Shown here one piece after another: positions 1-5,345 of a stretch of DNA of 5,885 nucleotides. This DNA comes from B1 sp964443415. Lineage in GTDB: Bacteria > Bacteroidota > Bacteroidia > UKL13-3. Location of the stretch: contig CAYUDC010000142.1 of the NCBI GenBank assembly GCA_964443415.1, positions 1 to 5,885 of the forward strand, written 5' to 3'. Made by a program: the position numbers and the translations under genes. A model generated the notes under the pieces. That model was given only the letters and a program-made list of their open reading frames with translations, ran no database searches and was not told the DNA's origin. Every line of letters begins with the position of its first letter. Position 1 is the first letter of the stretch.

Positions 1-21
1 TAAAGTCGTAATGAATAATTT

Positions 22-366
22 CTATTTTACTGATTTTACAATTTCGGCGAATGTTTCTGGATGATTCATTGCCATATCAGCTAAAACTTTACGGTTCAAA
101 CCTAAACCTTTTTTGTGAACTAGGTTCATAAATTGGCTGTAGCTTAAACCATGCAAACGAGCACCTGCATTGATACGAACAATCCATAAACTACGGAAGT
201 TGCGTTTCTTTGATTTACGATCTCTGTATGCATATCCCAAACCCTTTTCGATGGTTTGCTTGGCGATAGTGAGAACATTTTTTCTTTTTCCCCAATAGCC
301 TTTGGCTAATTTAAGGAGTTTTTTGCGGCGAGCTTTACTCGCAACGGAATTGACTGAACGAGGCAT
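22..366 (-). CDS. rplT: 50S ribosomal protein bL20
   Basis: This 114-residue basic protein is bL20, which binds 23S rRNA early in large-subunit assembly. In other bacteria it also represses its own operon. The N-terminal half is a lysine/arginine-rich extension (residues 1-50, including AKGYWGKRKN at 21-30 and AYRDR at 46-50). The globular part carries the family signature around residues 54-66 (KRNFRSLWIVRIN). Length is close to the E. coli protein (118 aa). The start is ATG at 366-364 and the stop is TAG at 24-22. It is the last visible gene of thrS-infC-rpmI-rplT. Only 21 nt lie beyond it, so its terminator cannot be seen. There is no Shine-Dalgarno at the usual distance. An AGGAG at 392-396 is about 25 nt upstream, too far unless RNA folding brings it closer. 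Identification is secure. Confidence 0.98.
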   Translation of the reverse strand: MPRSVNSVASKARRKKLLKLAKGYWGKRKNVLTIAKQTIEKGLGYAYRDRKSKKRNFRSLWIVRINAGARLHGLSYSQFMNLVHKKGLGLNRKVLADMAMNHPETFAEIVKSVK

Positions 367-489
367 AATTTTTAGTTTTTGAACCTAAGCGCTCCTTTTA
401 CGGAATCTTTTGTGCTTTGATTCGGGTTAACAAATAAAACCAGGAATTTAAGGCCTTCCTAATATCGGCCGCTGTTCACAGCTTAGGGC
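367..489 (-). promoter_or_regulatory. Structured rpmI-rplT spacer, possible bL20 control region
   Basis: The 123-nt spacer contains several complementary segments in the minus-strand RNA. CCUAAGC just after the rpmI stop (487-481) is perfectly complementary to GCUUAGG (390-384), 17 nt before the rplT start. Inside this enclosing pair are GCUG-UGAA-CAGC and AGGAA...UUCCU with a 9-nt loop. A Shine-Dalgarno-like AGGAG (392-396) lies next to the enclosing stem. Known biology: bL20 autoregulates this operon through structured mRNA in E. coli and Bacillus. That this spacer is such an element is inference; no folding or alignment was run. Confidence 0.35.
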
Positions 490-690
490 TTATTTACCTA
501 CTCCCAATAGGTTTTTAACCAATCCCATGTCGGCATCACTCACAACTACCATTTTGGTAAGTCCGCGCTTTTGCTTAGTGGTTTTCTTGGTTAAAATGTG
601 ATTTTTAAATGCTTGCGCACGCTTAATTTTACCACTTGGGGTAAGCTTAAAACGCTTCTTGGCAGCACTGTTAGTTTTTACTTTAGGCAT
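490..690 (-). CDS. rpmI: 50S ribosomal protein bL35
   Basis: This 66-residue, very basic protein is bL35, a small late-assembling component of the large ribosomal subunit. The N-terminus MPKVKTNSAAKKRFKLTPSG is the family signature, followed by a K/R-rich middle (KIKRAQAFKNHILTKKTTKQ) and a short hydrophobic C-terminus. Length matches the family (about 64-66). The ATG start at 690-688 is supported by an AGGAG Shine-Dalgarno 8 nt upstream, and the stop is TAA at 492-490. It lies 24 nt downstream of infC and 123 nt upstream of rplT, in the standard infC-rpmI-rplT order. Confidence 0.98.
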   Translation of the reverse strand: MPKVKTNSAAKKRFKLTPSGKIKRAQAFKNHILTKKTTKQKRGLTKMVVVSDADMGLVKNLLGVGK

Positions 691-697
691 CTTTTTT

Positions 698-704
698 ACT
701 CCTA
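698..704 (-). promoter_or_regulatory. Shine-Dalgarno site of rpmI
   Basis: Minus-strand UAGGAGU contains a perfect AGGAG core (703-699) 8 nt before the rpmI ATG. The linker is A-rich (TAAAAAAG). Most Bacteroidota genes lack such a site, and neither infC nor rplT here has one at this spacing. Confidence 0.7.
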
Positions 705-714
705 TATTTTATTA

Positions 715-1329
715 TTACGACTTCTTTCCTTCTCCTTTTCCTTTCGGACTCATCAACAAGAACATCTTTTTTCCTTCTAATCTAGGAAGCTGTTCTATCT
801 TGGCAATTTCTGTTAATCTCTGCGCCAATTGCAACAACAACACCTCTCCTCTTTCCTTGTAAACAATCGAACGACCTTTGAAAAATACATAGGCACGCAC
901 TTTATGTCCTTCTTTTAAAAAGTTCTCTGCATGCTTATACTTAAATTCAAAATCATGCTCGTCTGTATTAGGTCCAAAACGAATTTCTTTTACCTCAGAT
1001 TTTGCCTGATTAGCCTTTTGCTCTTTCTTCTTCTTCTTTTGTTCGTACAAAAACTTTTTATAGTCGATTACCCTGCAAACCGGTGGATCTGCATTTGGAG
1101 AAATTTCAACTAAATCTAATTCCTGCTCTTCTGCAAACTTTAAGGCCTGAGAAAGTGTATACACTCCCACCTCAATGTTTTCTCCAACCAATCTTACCTG
1201 GCTGGCACGAATGAGGTGATTAATTTTATGCTCAGGCTCCAAAGACCTGCGGCCTCTGCTCTGAAATCTGTTTTGTTGTGGTGCGGGGTTGTTACCTGCA
1301 CCCTGACTTGGATTAGTTGGTGTTGCCAA
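715..1329 (-). CDS. infC: Translation initiation factor IF-3, non-ATG (TTG) start
   Basis: IF3 binds the 30S subunit, prevents premature 50S joining and proofreads the start codon and initiator tRNA. The N-domain runs from about residue 31 (EPEHKINHLIRASQVRLVG) through VEISPNADPPVCRVIDYKKF (74-93). A lysine-rich linker follows (98-115), then the C-domain (VKEIRFGPNTDEHDF at 113-127, ending EGKKMFLLMSPK). The first 30 residues are a Q/N/R-rich extension. There is no methionine codon before residue 189, so the gene cannot begin with ATG. TTG at 1329-1327 gives 204 residues and is the only conventional start codon between the thrS stop and the extension. TTG at residue 30 and ATT at residue 36 are weaker alternatives. 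No Shine-Dalgarno precedes it. The thrS TAA lies in the same frame, two codons upstream, so translational coupling is likely. Product is certain; the exact start is probable. Confidence 0.95.
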   Translation of the reverse strand: MATPTNPSQGAGNNPAPQQNRFQSRGRRSLEPEHKINHLIRASQVRLVGENIEVGVYTLSQALKFAEEQELDLVEISPNADPPVCRVIDYKKFLYEQKKKKKEQKANQAKSEVKEIRFGPNTDEHDFEFKYKHAENFLKEGHKVRAYVFFKGRSIVYKERGEVLLLQLAQRLTEIAKIEQLPRLEGKKMFLLMSPKGKGEGKKS

Positions 1330-1335
1330 AGACTT

Positions 1336-3261
1336 TTATAGTTTTACTGTTAGTTGATTCTCAAAATAGGTTAAAAACTCATTCAACGACATTTTTCCCA
1401 CATCACCTTGCCCATGCTTTCTCACTGATACGCTCTCTTCTTGCATCTCTTGCTCTCCCAAAATTAGCATGTAAGGAATCTTTTTAACCTCTGCATCCCT
1501 TATTTTTTTACCAATTTTTTCGTTTCTGTCGTCGAATAGGGCGCGAATATCATTCTTTTTCATTAATTCAACAAGTTTTTGAGCATAAGGAACATACTTA
1601 TCGCTAATTGGTAACACAGAAACCTGTTTTGGACTTAACCAAGATGGCAAATTTCCTGCATAATGCTCCAATAAAAATCCGATAAATCGCTCGTGCGTGC
1701 TCAATGGCGCGCGGTGAATAATGAGTGGCCTCTCTTTCTCGTTTTTCTCGTTGGTAAAAAATAAATCAAATCTTTCTGCTTGTGCAAAATCTACCTGATT
1801 GGTTGCCAAGGTAAACTCTCTTCCAATCGCAGAGTAAATCTGAATATCTATCTTAGGTCCATAAAACGCCGCTTCATCTTCTACCTCCACAAAATTAACT
1901 CCCAAATTAACCAACACCTTCCTTACCATCTCTTCTGTTTTGGCCCAAAGCTCAGGTGAATTAATATACTTCTGTCCCAATTTTGCTGGATCGTGCTTCG
2001 AAAATCGCATCACGTATTTGTCTATTCCAAATACACTAAAGTACTTTAGGTAAAGGTCGTTCACCTTTTTAAATTCATCCTCAAATTGCGCTTCAGTACA
2101 ATAAATATGAGCATCATTCATTTGAAGGCTTCTCACACGCATCAACCCAAATAACTCGCCACTTTGCTCATACCTGTAACATGTGCCATACTCGGCAAAC
2201 CTTAAAGGTAAATCTCTATAACTTTTTGGCGTTGCTGCAAAAATCTTATGATGATGCGGGCAATTCATGGCCTTTAAATAGTATTTGTCGCCATCAATCT
2301 CCATCGGTGGAAACATGCTATCTTTATAGTAAGGCAAATGCCCACTTTTGATATACATGCTTTCTTTGGCAATGTGCGGAGACTTTACCCTCACGTAACC
2401 AGCCTCCTCCTCTGTTTGCTTGGCAAAGGTTTCTAACAACTCAATGATTGCTCCTCCGTTGGGTAACCATAGTGGCAAACCCGGACCAACATCATCATCA
2501 AAGGTGAAAATCTCTAACTCTTTGCCCAACTTTCTATGGTCGCGCTTCTTGGCTTCTTCAAGCATGGTTAAATAATCATTTAACTCAGATTGCTTTGGAA
2601 AAGAAATGCCATACACACGCGTTAACTGCGGATTTGTTTCTTTCCCTCTCCAATAAGCTCCGGCTACATTCATTAATTTTACCGACTTAATAAAGCCTGT
2701 ATTTGGAATGTGTCCGCCCCTACATAAATCGGTAAAATTACTATGACTGCAAAAGGTAATTTCGCCGTCTTCTAAATTCTCAATAAGCTCTACTTTAAAA
2801 GGATTTTCCTTCCCTTGATAATAAGACAATGCTTCGGCTTTTGAAATAGCTGTCTTTACAAAAGTGGCTTTCTCCTTAGCAAACTCTAGCATCTTGTCTT
2901 CAATACGCTTAAAGTCTTTCTCCGAAAATGCGGCACCTTTAAAATCAATGTCGTAATAAAAACCATTTTCGATGGCTGGGCCAATGGTTAAATTTACGCC
3001 AGGATAAAAATGCTCGATGGCCTGTGCCAATAAATGCGCAGACGAATGCCAAAAGGCCGTTTTTCCTTCTTTACTGTCCCAAGTAAATAAAACCAATGAA
3101 CCATCCTCTTGCAGGGGTTCACTCAATTCAATTACTCGACCATTAAATTTTCCGGTTAAAACATTTCTCGCTAAGCCTTCACTGATAGATTTTGCAATCT
3201 CTAAGGCGGTGGTACCCCGTTCATACGAGCGAACGGAACCGTCTGGTAATGTAATATTCAT
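1336..3261 (-). CDS. thrS: Threonyl-tRNA synthetase
   Basis: This class II synthetase charges tRNA-Thr with threonine in the cytoplasm. At 641 residues it matches E. coli ThrRS (642). Domain order: TGS domain (about 1-62), editing domain with the HxxxH motif (H72, H76) and the CxxxH motif (C180, H184) that removes misacylated serine, catalytic core (about 245-540), and C-terminal anticodon-binding domain (about 545-641). The zinc ligands that recognise threonine are present: C334 in MNCPHHH, H385 in QMNDAH and H516 in IIHRAP. Motif 2 contains R363 (CYRYE) and motif 3 contains R525 (STHERF). The start is ATG at 3261-3259, preceded by an A-rich leader with no Shine-Dalgarno at normal spacing. 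It is the first gene of thrS-infC-rpmI-rplT, with infC 6 nt downstream in the same frame. All key residues are intact. Confidence 0.98.
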   Translation of the reverse strand: MNITLPDGSVRSYERGTTALEIAKSISEGLARNVLTGKFNGRVIELSEPLQEDGSLVLFTWDSKEGKTAFWHSSAHLLAQAIEHFYPGVNLTIGPAIENGFYYDIDFKGAAFSEKDFKRIEDKMLEFAKEKATFVKTAISKAEALSYYQGKENPFKVELIENLEDGEITFCSHSNFTDLCRGGHIPNTGFIKSVKLMNVAGAYWRGKETNPQLTRVYGISFPKQSELNDYLTMLEEAKKRDHRKLGKELEIFTFDDDVGPGLPLWLPNGGAIIELLETFAKQTEEEAGYVRVKSPHIAKESMYIKSGHLPYYKDSMFPPMEIDGDKYYLKAMNCPHHHKIFAATPKSYRDLPLRFAEYGTCYRYEQSGELFGLMRVRSLQMNDAHIYCTEAQFEDEFKKVNDLYLKYFSVFGIDKYVMRFSKHDPAKLGQKYINSPELWAKTEEMVRKVLVNLGVNFVEVEDEAAFYGPKIDIQIYSAIGREFTLATNQVDFAQAERFDLFFTNEKNEKERPLIIHRAPLSTHERFIGFLLEHYAGNLPSWLSPKQVSVLPISDKYVPYAQKLVELMKKNDIRALFDDRNEKIGKKIRDAEVKKIPYMLILGEQEMQEESVSVRKHGQGDVGKMSLNEFLTYFENQLTVKL

Positions 3262-3281
3262 ATTTTTTCTTGAGCCTGCAA

Positions 3282-3307
3282 TTTATTAATTTCCTTTCAT
3301 TAATAAA
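3282..3307. repeat. 9-bp inverted repeat between divergent thrS and lipoprotein gene
   Basis: Perfect arms TTTATTAAT (3282-3290) and ATTAATAAA (3299-3307) flank an 8-nt spacer in the 79-bp divergent intergenic region (3262-3340). It could be an operator, a hairpin in the thrS leader, or chance in AT-rich DNA. I find no convincing TTTG/TAnnTTTG promoter pair for either direction in this interval, so the promoters of thrS and the lipoprotein gene remain unassigned. The region is too short for a T-box. Confidence 0.4.
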
Positions 3308-3340
3308 ATAATTGGCAAGAAAATTGATATTTATTTAAGC

Positions 3341-3955
3341 ATGAAATATGATAAACTCCATGTAATAGCGCTCATTTCAACAATCATTGTATGCATGATT
3401 TCTTTTAGTTCCTGCAAAACCACTCAGATTTCTTCCCTCGAATATTTTAAACCACAACTCAGCACCAACTATCAAAACCACCAGATAGTGTACACTTTCT
3501 CTCCAGATTCATTGTTTACCTCTACCCAAAACCTAGACAACTTTGACGCAGTCTTCTTCGACAACCTGCAATTTTGGATGACGAATAAACACTATAACCA
3601 AGAAAATTCTGGAAAACTTCAAACCTTATACCTAGAAAAATGCATCATCTCTATCGACGATAAACCTCAAGGAACCACTGCCATGTTGGTTTGCAAATCC
3701 AATTTAAATAAAGACAGTTTATTCTATGCTCAGGTAAAACAAACTCGTTTAAACCTATCCGATCCAAAAAATATACAAAAACTCGCCTCCTCCTTGGCAG
3801 AAGAAACTGCCCATAAAATAGACAGTGCCCATATTCAATCTTTAAGAAAAGTAGACCCTGAAAAATACAATGCTAGCTACGAAAAATCAGAAGTGAATGG
3901 CTTTGGTAGGGCAGTTATCCTACTAGTAATTACATTTGTGCTGTTATTTATTTAA
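3341..3955 (+). CDS. Hypothetical lipoprotein with hydrophobic C-terminal tail
   Basis: I do not recognise this 204-residue protein. It starts with a short charged stretch and a hydrophobic segment (8-22), then SFSSCK with a candidate lipid-attachment Cys25. The -3 residue is Phe, so the lipobox is imperfect but acceptable for Bacteroidota. After Cys25 comes Lys-Thr-Thr, not the acidic surface-export signal, so a periplasm-facing location is more likely. The middle (about 45-170) is soluble and polar, with Cys101 and Cys118 able to form a disulfide, and a probable helix around 143-170. The protein ends with a hydrophobic stretch (about 188-204, AVILLVITFVLLFI at the extreme C-terminus), which could be a second membrane anchor. 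It lies divergent to thrS and 42 nt upstream of a second lipoprotein gene on the same strand. Coding is supported by the intact frame and signal sequence; function is unknown. Confidence 0.8.
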   Translation: MKYDKLHVIALISTIIVCMISFSSCKTTQISSLEYFKPQLSTNYQNHQIVYTFSPDSLFTSTQNLDNFDAVFFDNLQFWMTNKHYNQENSGKLQTLYLEKCIISIDDKPQGTTAMLVCKSNLNKDSLFYAQVKQTRLNLSDPKNIQKLASSLAEETAHKIDSAHIQSLRKVDPEKYNASYEKSEVNGFGRAVILLVITFVLLFI

Positions 3956-3997
3956 TTAATTCATTTAATTGCAATCATAATCTACAAGCAATTTAAA

Positions 3998-4381
3998 ATG
4001 TATTCAAGAATATTGTTTTTTGTTTTCGGGTTGACCCTAGTTCTCGGTTGCTCCAAAGAGGATATAAATGTTCCAACTTATCCCATCACCTATCAATTAT
4101 CAGGCAAATACTATAGAGACTCTAGCCTCACCAACAATGGGGTAAAAATGCTAGATTTAACCAACTCAGGAACCTACTGCTGGCTCAGAAGACAAAACAA
4201 TCTGGACAGTCTTTACTGCTATGGCAGCTATGTGCAAACCAGTGATACTTCTATTTTATGGAACAATACCGATTGGGTAAGAATTAAAATTACGCCCATA
4301 GACACCATTCAAAAAGGTGTAAAACTAGAAATATTCGGTAGCCCTATAGTACCACCATTATTCGGTTTCGCCAATCAATAA
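3998..4381 (+). CDS. Small surface-type lipoprotein, hypothetical
   Basis: I do not recognise this 127-residue protein. It has a clear type II signal peptide: MYSR, a hydrophobic core (5-16) and lipobox VLGC with lipidated Cys18. The mature N-terminus reads Cys-Ser-Lys-Glu-Asp, which fits the K-(D/E)2 lipoprotein export signal that sends Bacteroidota lipoproteins to the outer face of the outer membrane. The mature part (about 110 aa) looks beta-rich, with alternating short strands, a YQLSGKYYRD segment near 32-41, aromatic residues, and Cys61 and Cys74 as a possible disulfide. The strand pattern loosely recalls small lipocalin-like lipoproteins of this phylum, but that is only an impression. 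The gene follows the other lipoprotein gene by 42 nt and is followed by two palindromes, the second a terminator. Confidence 0.82.
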   Translation: MYSRILFFVFGLTLVLGCSKEDINVPTYPITYQLSGKYYRDSSLTNNGVKMLDLTNSGTYCWLRRQNNLDSLYCYGSYVQTSDTSILWNNTDWVRIKITPIDTIQKGVKLEIFGSPIVPPLFGFANQ

Positions 4382-4389
4382 TCCTGTAA

Positions 4390-4409
4390 AGACGCACAAT
4401 TGTGTGTCT
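4390..4409. repeat. REP-like palindrome, first copy
   Basis: A 20-nt palindrome, AGACGCACAA then TTGTGTGTCT, can form ten base pairs in RNA with one G-U pair, or eight around an AATT loop. It starts 9 nt after the second lipoprotein's stop and has no T-run, so by itself it is not a terminator. The core AGACGC...CAATTG...GTCT is shared with the terminator palindrome 30 nt further on. The flanks (GTAA before, CTGTC after) resemble the dispersed GTAGAGACGC-type palindromes I recall from Bacteroidota and cyanobacterial intergenic regions; this was not checked by search. Confidence 0.6.
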
Positions 4410-4419
4410 CTGTCATATC

Positions 4420-4453
4420 AAAAAAAAGACGCGCAATTGCACGTCTTTTTTTT
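4420..4453. terminator. Bidirectional intrinsic terminator
   Basis: A symmetric 34-nt palindrome: eight A (4420-4427), GACGCGCAA / TTGCACGTC (4428-4445) and eight T (4446-4453), with one internal C-A mismatch (4432/4441). Because the A and T tracts flank the stem on opposite sides, it reads as a Rho-independent terminator on both strands. On the plus strand it ends the lipoprotein pair. On the minus strand it ends the transcript carrying tRNA-Ala, one nucleotide after the tRNA discriminator base. Confidence 0.85.
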
Positions 4454-4454
4454 G

Positions 4455-4528
<74 letters not shown>

Positions 4529-4531
4529 CTC

Positions 4532-4559
4532 GACCTCCGAAGCTTTAGCGTAGGAGGTC
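4532..4559. repeat. Imperfect palindrome just upstream of the tRNA
   Basis: GACCTCC (4532-4538) and GGAGGTC (4553-4559) form a perfect 7-bp stem around a 14-nt interior that itself contains AGCT/AGCG-type complementarity (GAAGCTTTAGCGTA). It ends 3 nt from the tRNA 5' end and lies 15 nt from the assembly gap. There is no T-run on the minus strand, so it is not an obvious terminator there. It looks like a second kind of dispersed intergenic palindrome, different in sequence from the one at 4390-4453. Copy number in the genome is unknown. Confidence 0.55.
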
Positions 4560-4574
4560 TATTTCTTTAATCGC

Positions 4575-4674
4575 NNNNNNNNNNNNNNNNNNNNNNNNNN
4601 NNNNNNNNNNNNNNNNNNNNNNNNNNNNNNNNNNNNNNNNNNNNNNNNNNNNNNNNNNNNNNNNNNNNNNNNNN
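4575..4674. other. Assembly gap (100 N)
   Basis: Exactly 100 N, the usual placeholder for a scaffold gap, so the true distance is probably not 100 bp. It removes the 3' end of rpmA and the start of the rpmA-tRNA spacer. Any reading frame that appears to continue across it is not meaningful. Confidence 0.99.
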
Positions 4675-4937
4675 TCAGCAACAACCACTGGCTCAACAGA
4701 TACAAAAGAACGGTCGTTAGCCTTTTTCTTAAATACCACTTTGCCATTTACCAAAGCAAATAAGGTATGGTCTTTTCCAATACCTACATTTTCTCCTGGA
4801 TGATGCTTAGTGCCTCTTTGACGTACGATAATATTGCCTGCAGTTGCAAACTGTCCGCCAAAAATTTTAACTCCTAATCTCTTACTATGGGATTCACGGC
4901 CGTTTTTCGAGCTACCTACCCCTTTTTTGTGTGCCAT
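4675..4937 (-). CDS. rpmA: 50S ribosomal protein bL27, 3' end lost in gap
   Basis: bL27 sits at the peptidyl-transferase centre, where its flexible N-terminus contacts tRNA. The visible 87 residues begin MAHKKGVGSSKNGRES, the family signature, with no cleavable Firmicutes-type leader. They continue through GGQFATAGNIIVRQRG and the conserved HHPGENVGIGKDHTLFAL (about 45-62) to SVEPVVVA. bL27 is normally about 85-90 residues, so the stop should fall within a few codons inside the gap. The next partial codon (GAN) allows Asp or Glu. The apparent in-frame continuation to 4545 beyond the gap (AIKEIDLLR) is not part of the protein. The ATG at 4937-4935 has a strong Shine-Dalgarno. rpmA follows rplU by 19 nt, the usual rplU-rpmA pair. 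Confidence 0.96.
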
Positions 4938-4944
4938 CTTTTTA

Positions 4945-4954
4945 CTCTCCTTTT
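4945..4954 (-). promoter_or_regulatory. Shine-Dalgarno site of rpmA
   Basis: Minus-strand AAAAGGAGAG contains AAGGAG (4952-4947) ending 9 nt before the rpmA ATG. The linker (AGTAAAAAG) resembles that of rpmI (TAAAAAAG). It lies within the 19-nt rplU-rpmA spacer. Confidence 0.7.
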
Positions 4955-4956
4955 AA

Positions 4957-5268
4957 TTAAGCGTTTATTGCGTCAATTTTAATTTTAGTGAAGGATTGAC
5001 GATGTCCATTTTTCTTTTCGTAACCTTTTCTGCGCTTCTTCTTAAAAACAATTACCTTATCTCCTTTTAAGTGAGATAATACGGTTGCTTTAATTTTAGC
5101 ACCAGATACTGTAGGTAAACCTACTTTTACGCTACCATTGTTGTTTACTAACAACACTTTTTCGAGTTCAATGCTGGCGCCTTCAGCTTGTGCTAATCTG
5201 TGCACATAAACTGTTTGGTCTTTTTCAACTTTAAATTGTTGGCCAGCAATTTCAACTATTGCAAACAT
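4957..5268 (-). CDS. rplU: 50S ribosomal protein bL21
   Basis: bL21 is a 23S rRNA-binding protein of the large subunit. Starting at the ATG at 5268-5266 gives 103 residues, the same length as E. coli bL21, beginning MFAIVEIAGQQFKVEKDQ as expected. The conserved C-terminal segment FKKKRRKGYEKKNGHRQSFT (75-94) is the family signature. An upstream in-frame ATG at 5319 would add 17 residues with no family match and would overlap the promoter (-7 element at 5290-5297), so it is rejected. There is no Shine-Dalgarno; the start is preceded by an AT-rich leader. It is the first gene of the rplU-rpmA unit. Confidence 0.97.
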   Translation of the reverse strand: MFAIVEIAGQQFKVEKDQTVYVHRLAQAEGASIELEKVLLVNNNGSVKVGLPTVSGAKIKATVLSHLKGDKVIVFKKKRRKGYEKKNGHRQSFTKIKIDAINA

Positions 5269-5289
5269 TATTTTATTAATTAAGGACCG

Positions 5290-5320
5290 CAAAGATAGGC
5301 TTCTAACACTTATATCCAAA
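5290..5320 (-). promoter_or_regulatory. Bacteroidota housekeeping promoter of rplU-rpmA
   Basis: On the minus strand the -33 element TTTG (5320-5317) is followed by exactly 19 nt and then TATCTTTG (5297-5290). This matches the phylum's sigma-ABfr consensus TTTG-N19-TAnnTTTG. Transcription should start around 5283-5286, giving a leader of roughly 15-18 nt before the rplU ATG. The promoter lies in the 77-bp gap after the sugar transferase gene, so rplU-rpmA does not depend on read-through from it. Confidence 0.85.
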
Positions 5321-5345
5321 TATGTGAAGCAAATATTTTCTGATT

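Noticed and set aside
392..396. AGGAG as the Shine-Dalgarno of rplT
   Set aside because: It is about 25 nt from the start codon, too far for direct use; noted only as part of the possible folded spacer.
598..1113. Three plus-strand open frames (598-780, 659-862, 931-1113) rich in Phe/Leu/Ser
   Set aside because: They are antisense to rpmI and infC; the hydrophobic composition simply mirrors the lysine-rich codons of those genes.
3017..3289. 90-residue plus-strand open frame opposite the thrS 5' end
   Set aside because: It lies antisense to the conserved TGS and editing domains of ThrRS, has no recognisable features, and is best explained as a shadow of thrS codon use.
3262..3340. T-box or other riboswitch in front of thrS
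   Set aside because: The whole intergenic region is 79 nt, too short for a T-box, with no T-box-like sequence, and such leaders are not typical of this phylum.
3931..3938. TACATTTG, a match to the Bacteroidota -7 element, as a promoter for the second lipoprotein gene
   Set aside because: The nearest TTTG (3902-3905) is 25 nt upstream instead of about 19, and the site lies inside the preceding coding sequence. Co-transcription with the first lipoprotein gene is simpler.
5269..5319. 17-residue N-terminal extension of rplU
   Set aside because: It overlaps the -7 promoter element and is absent from the normal 103-residue bL21; the start at 5268 fits the family.
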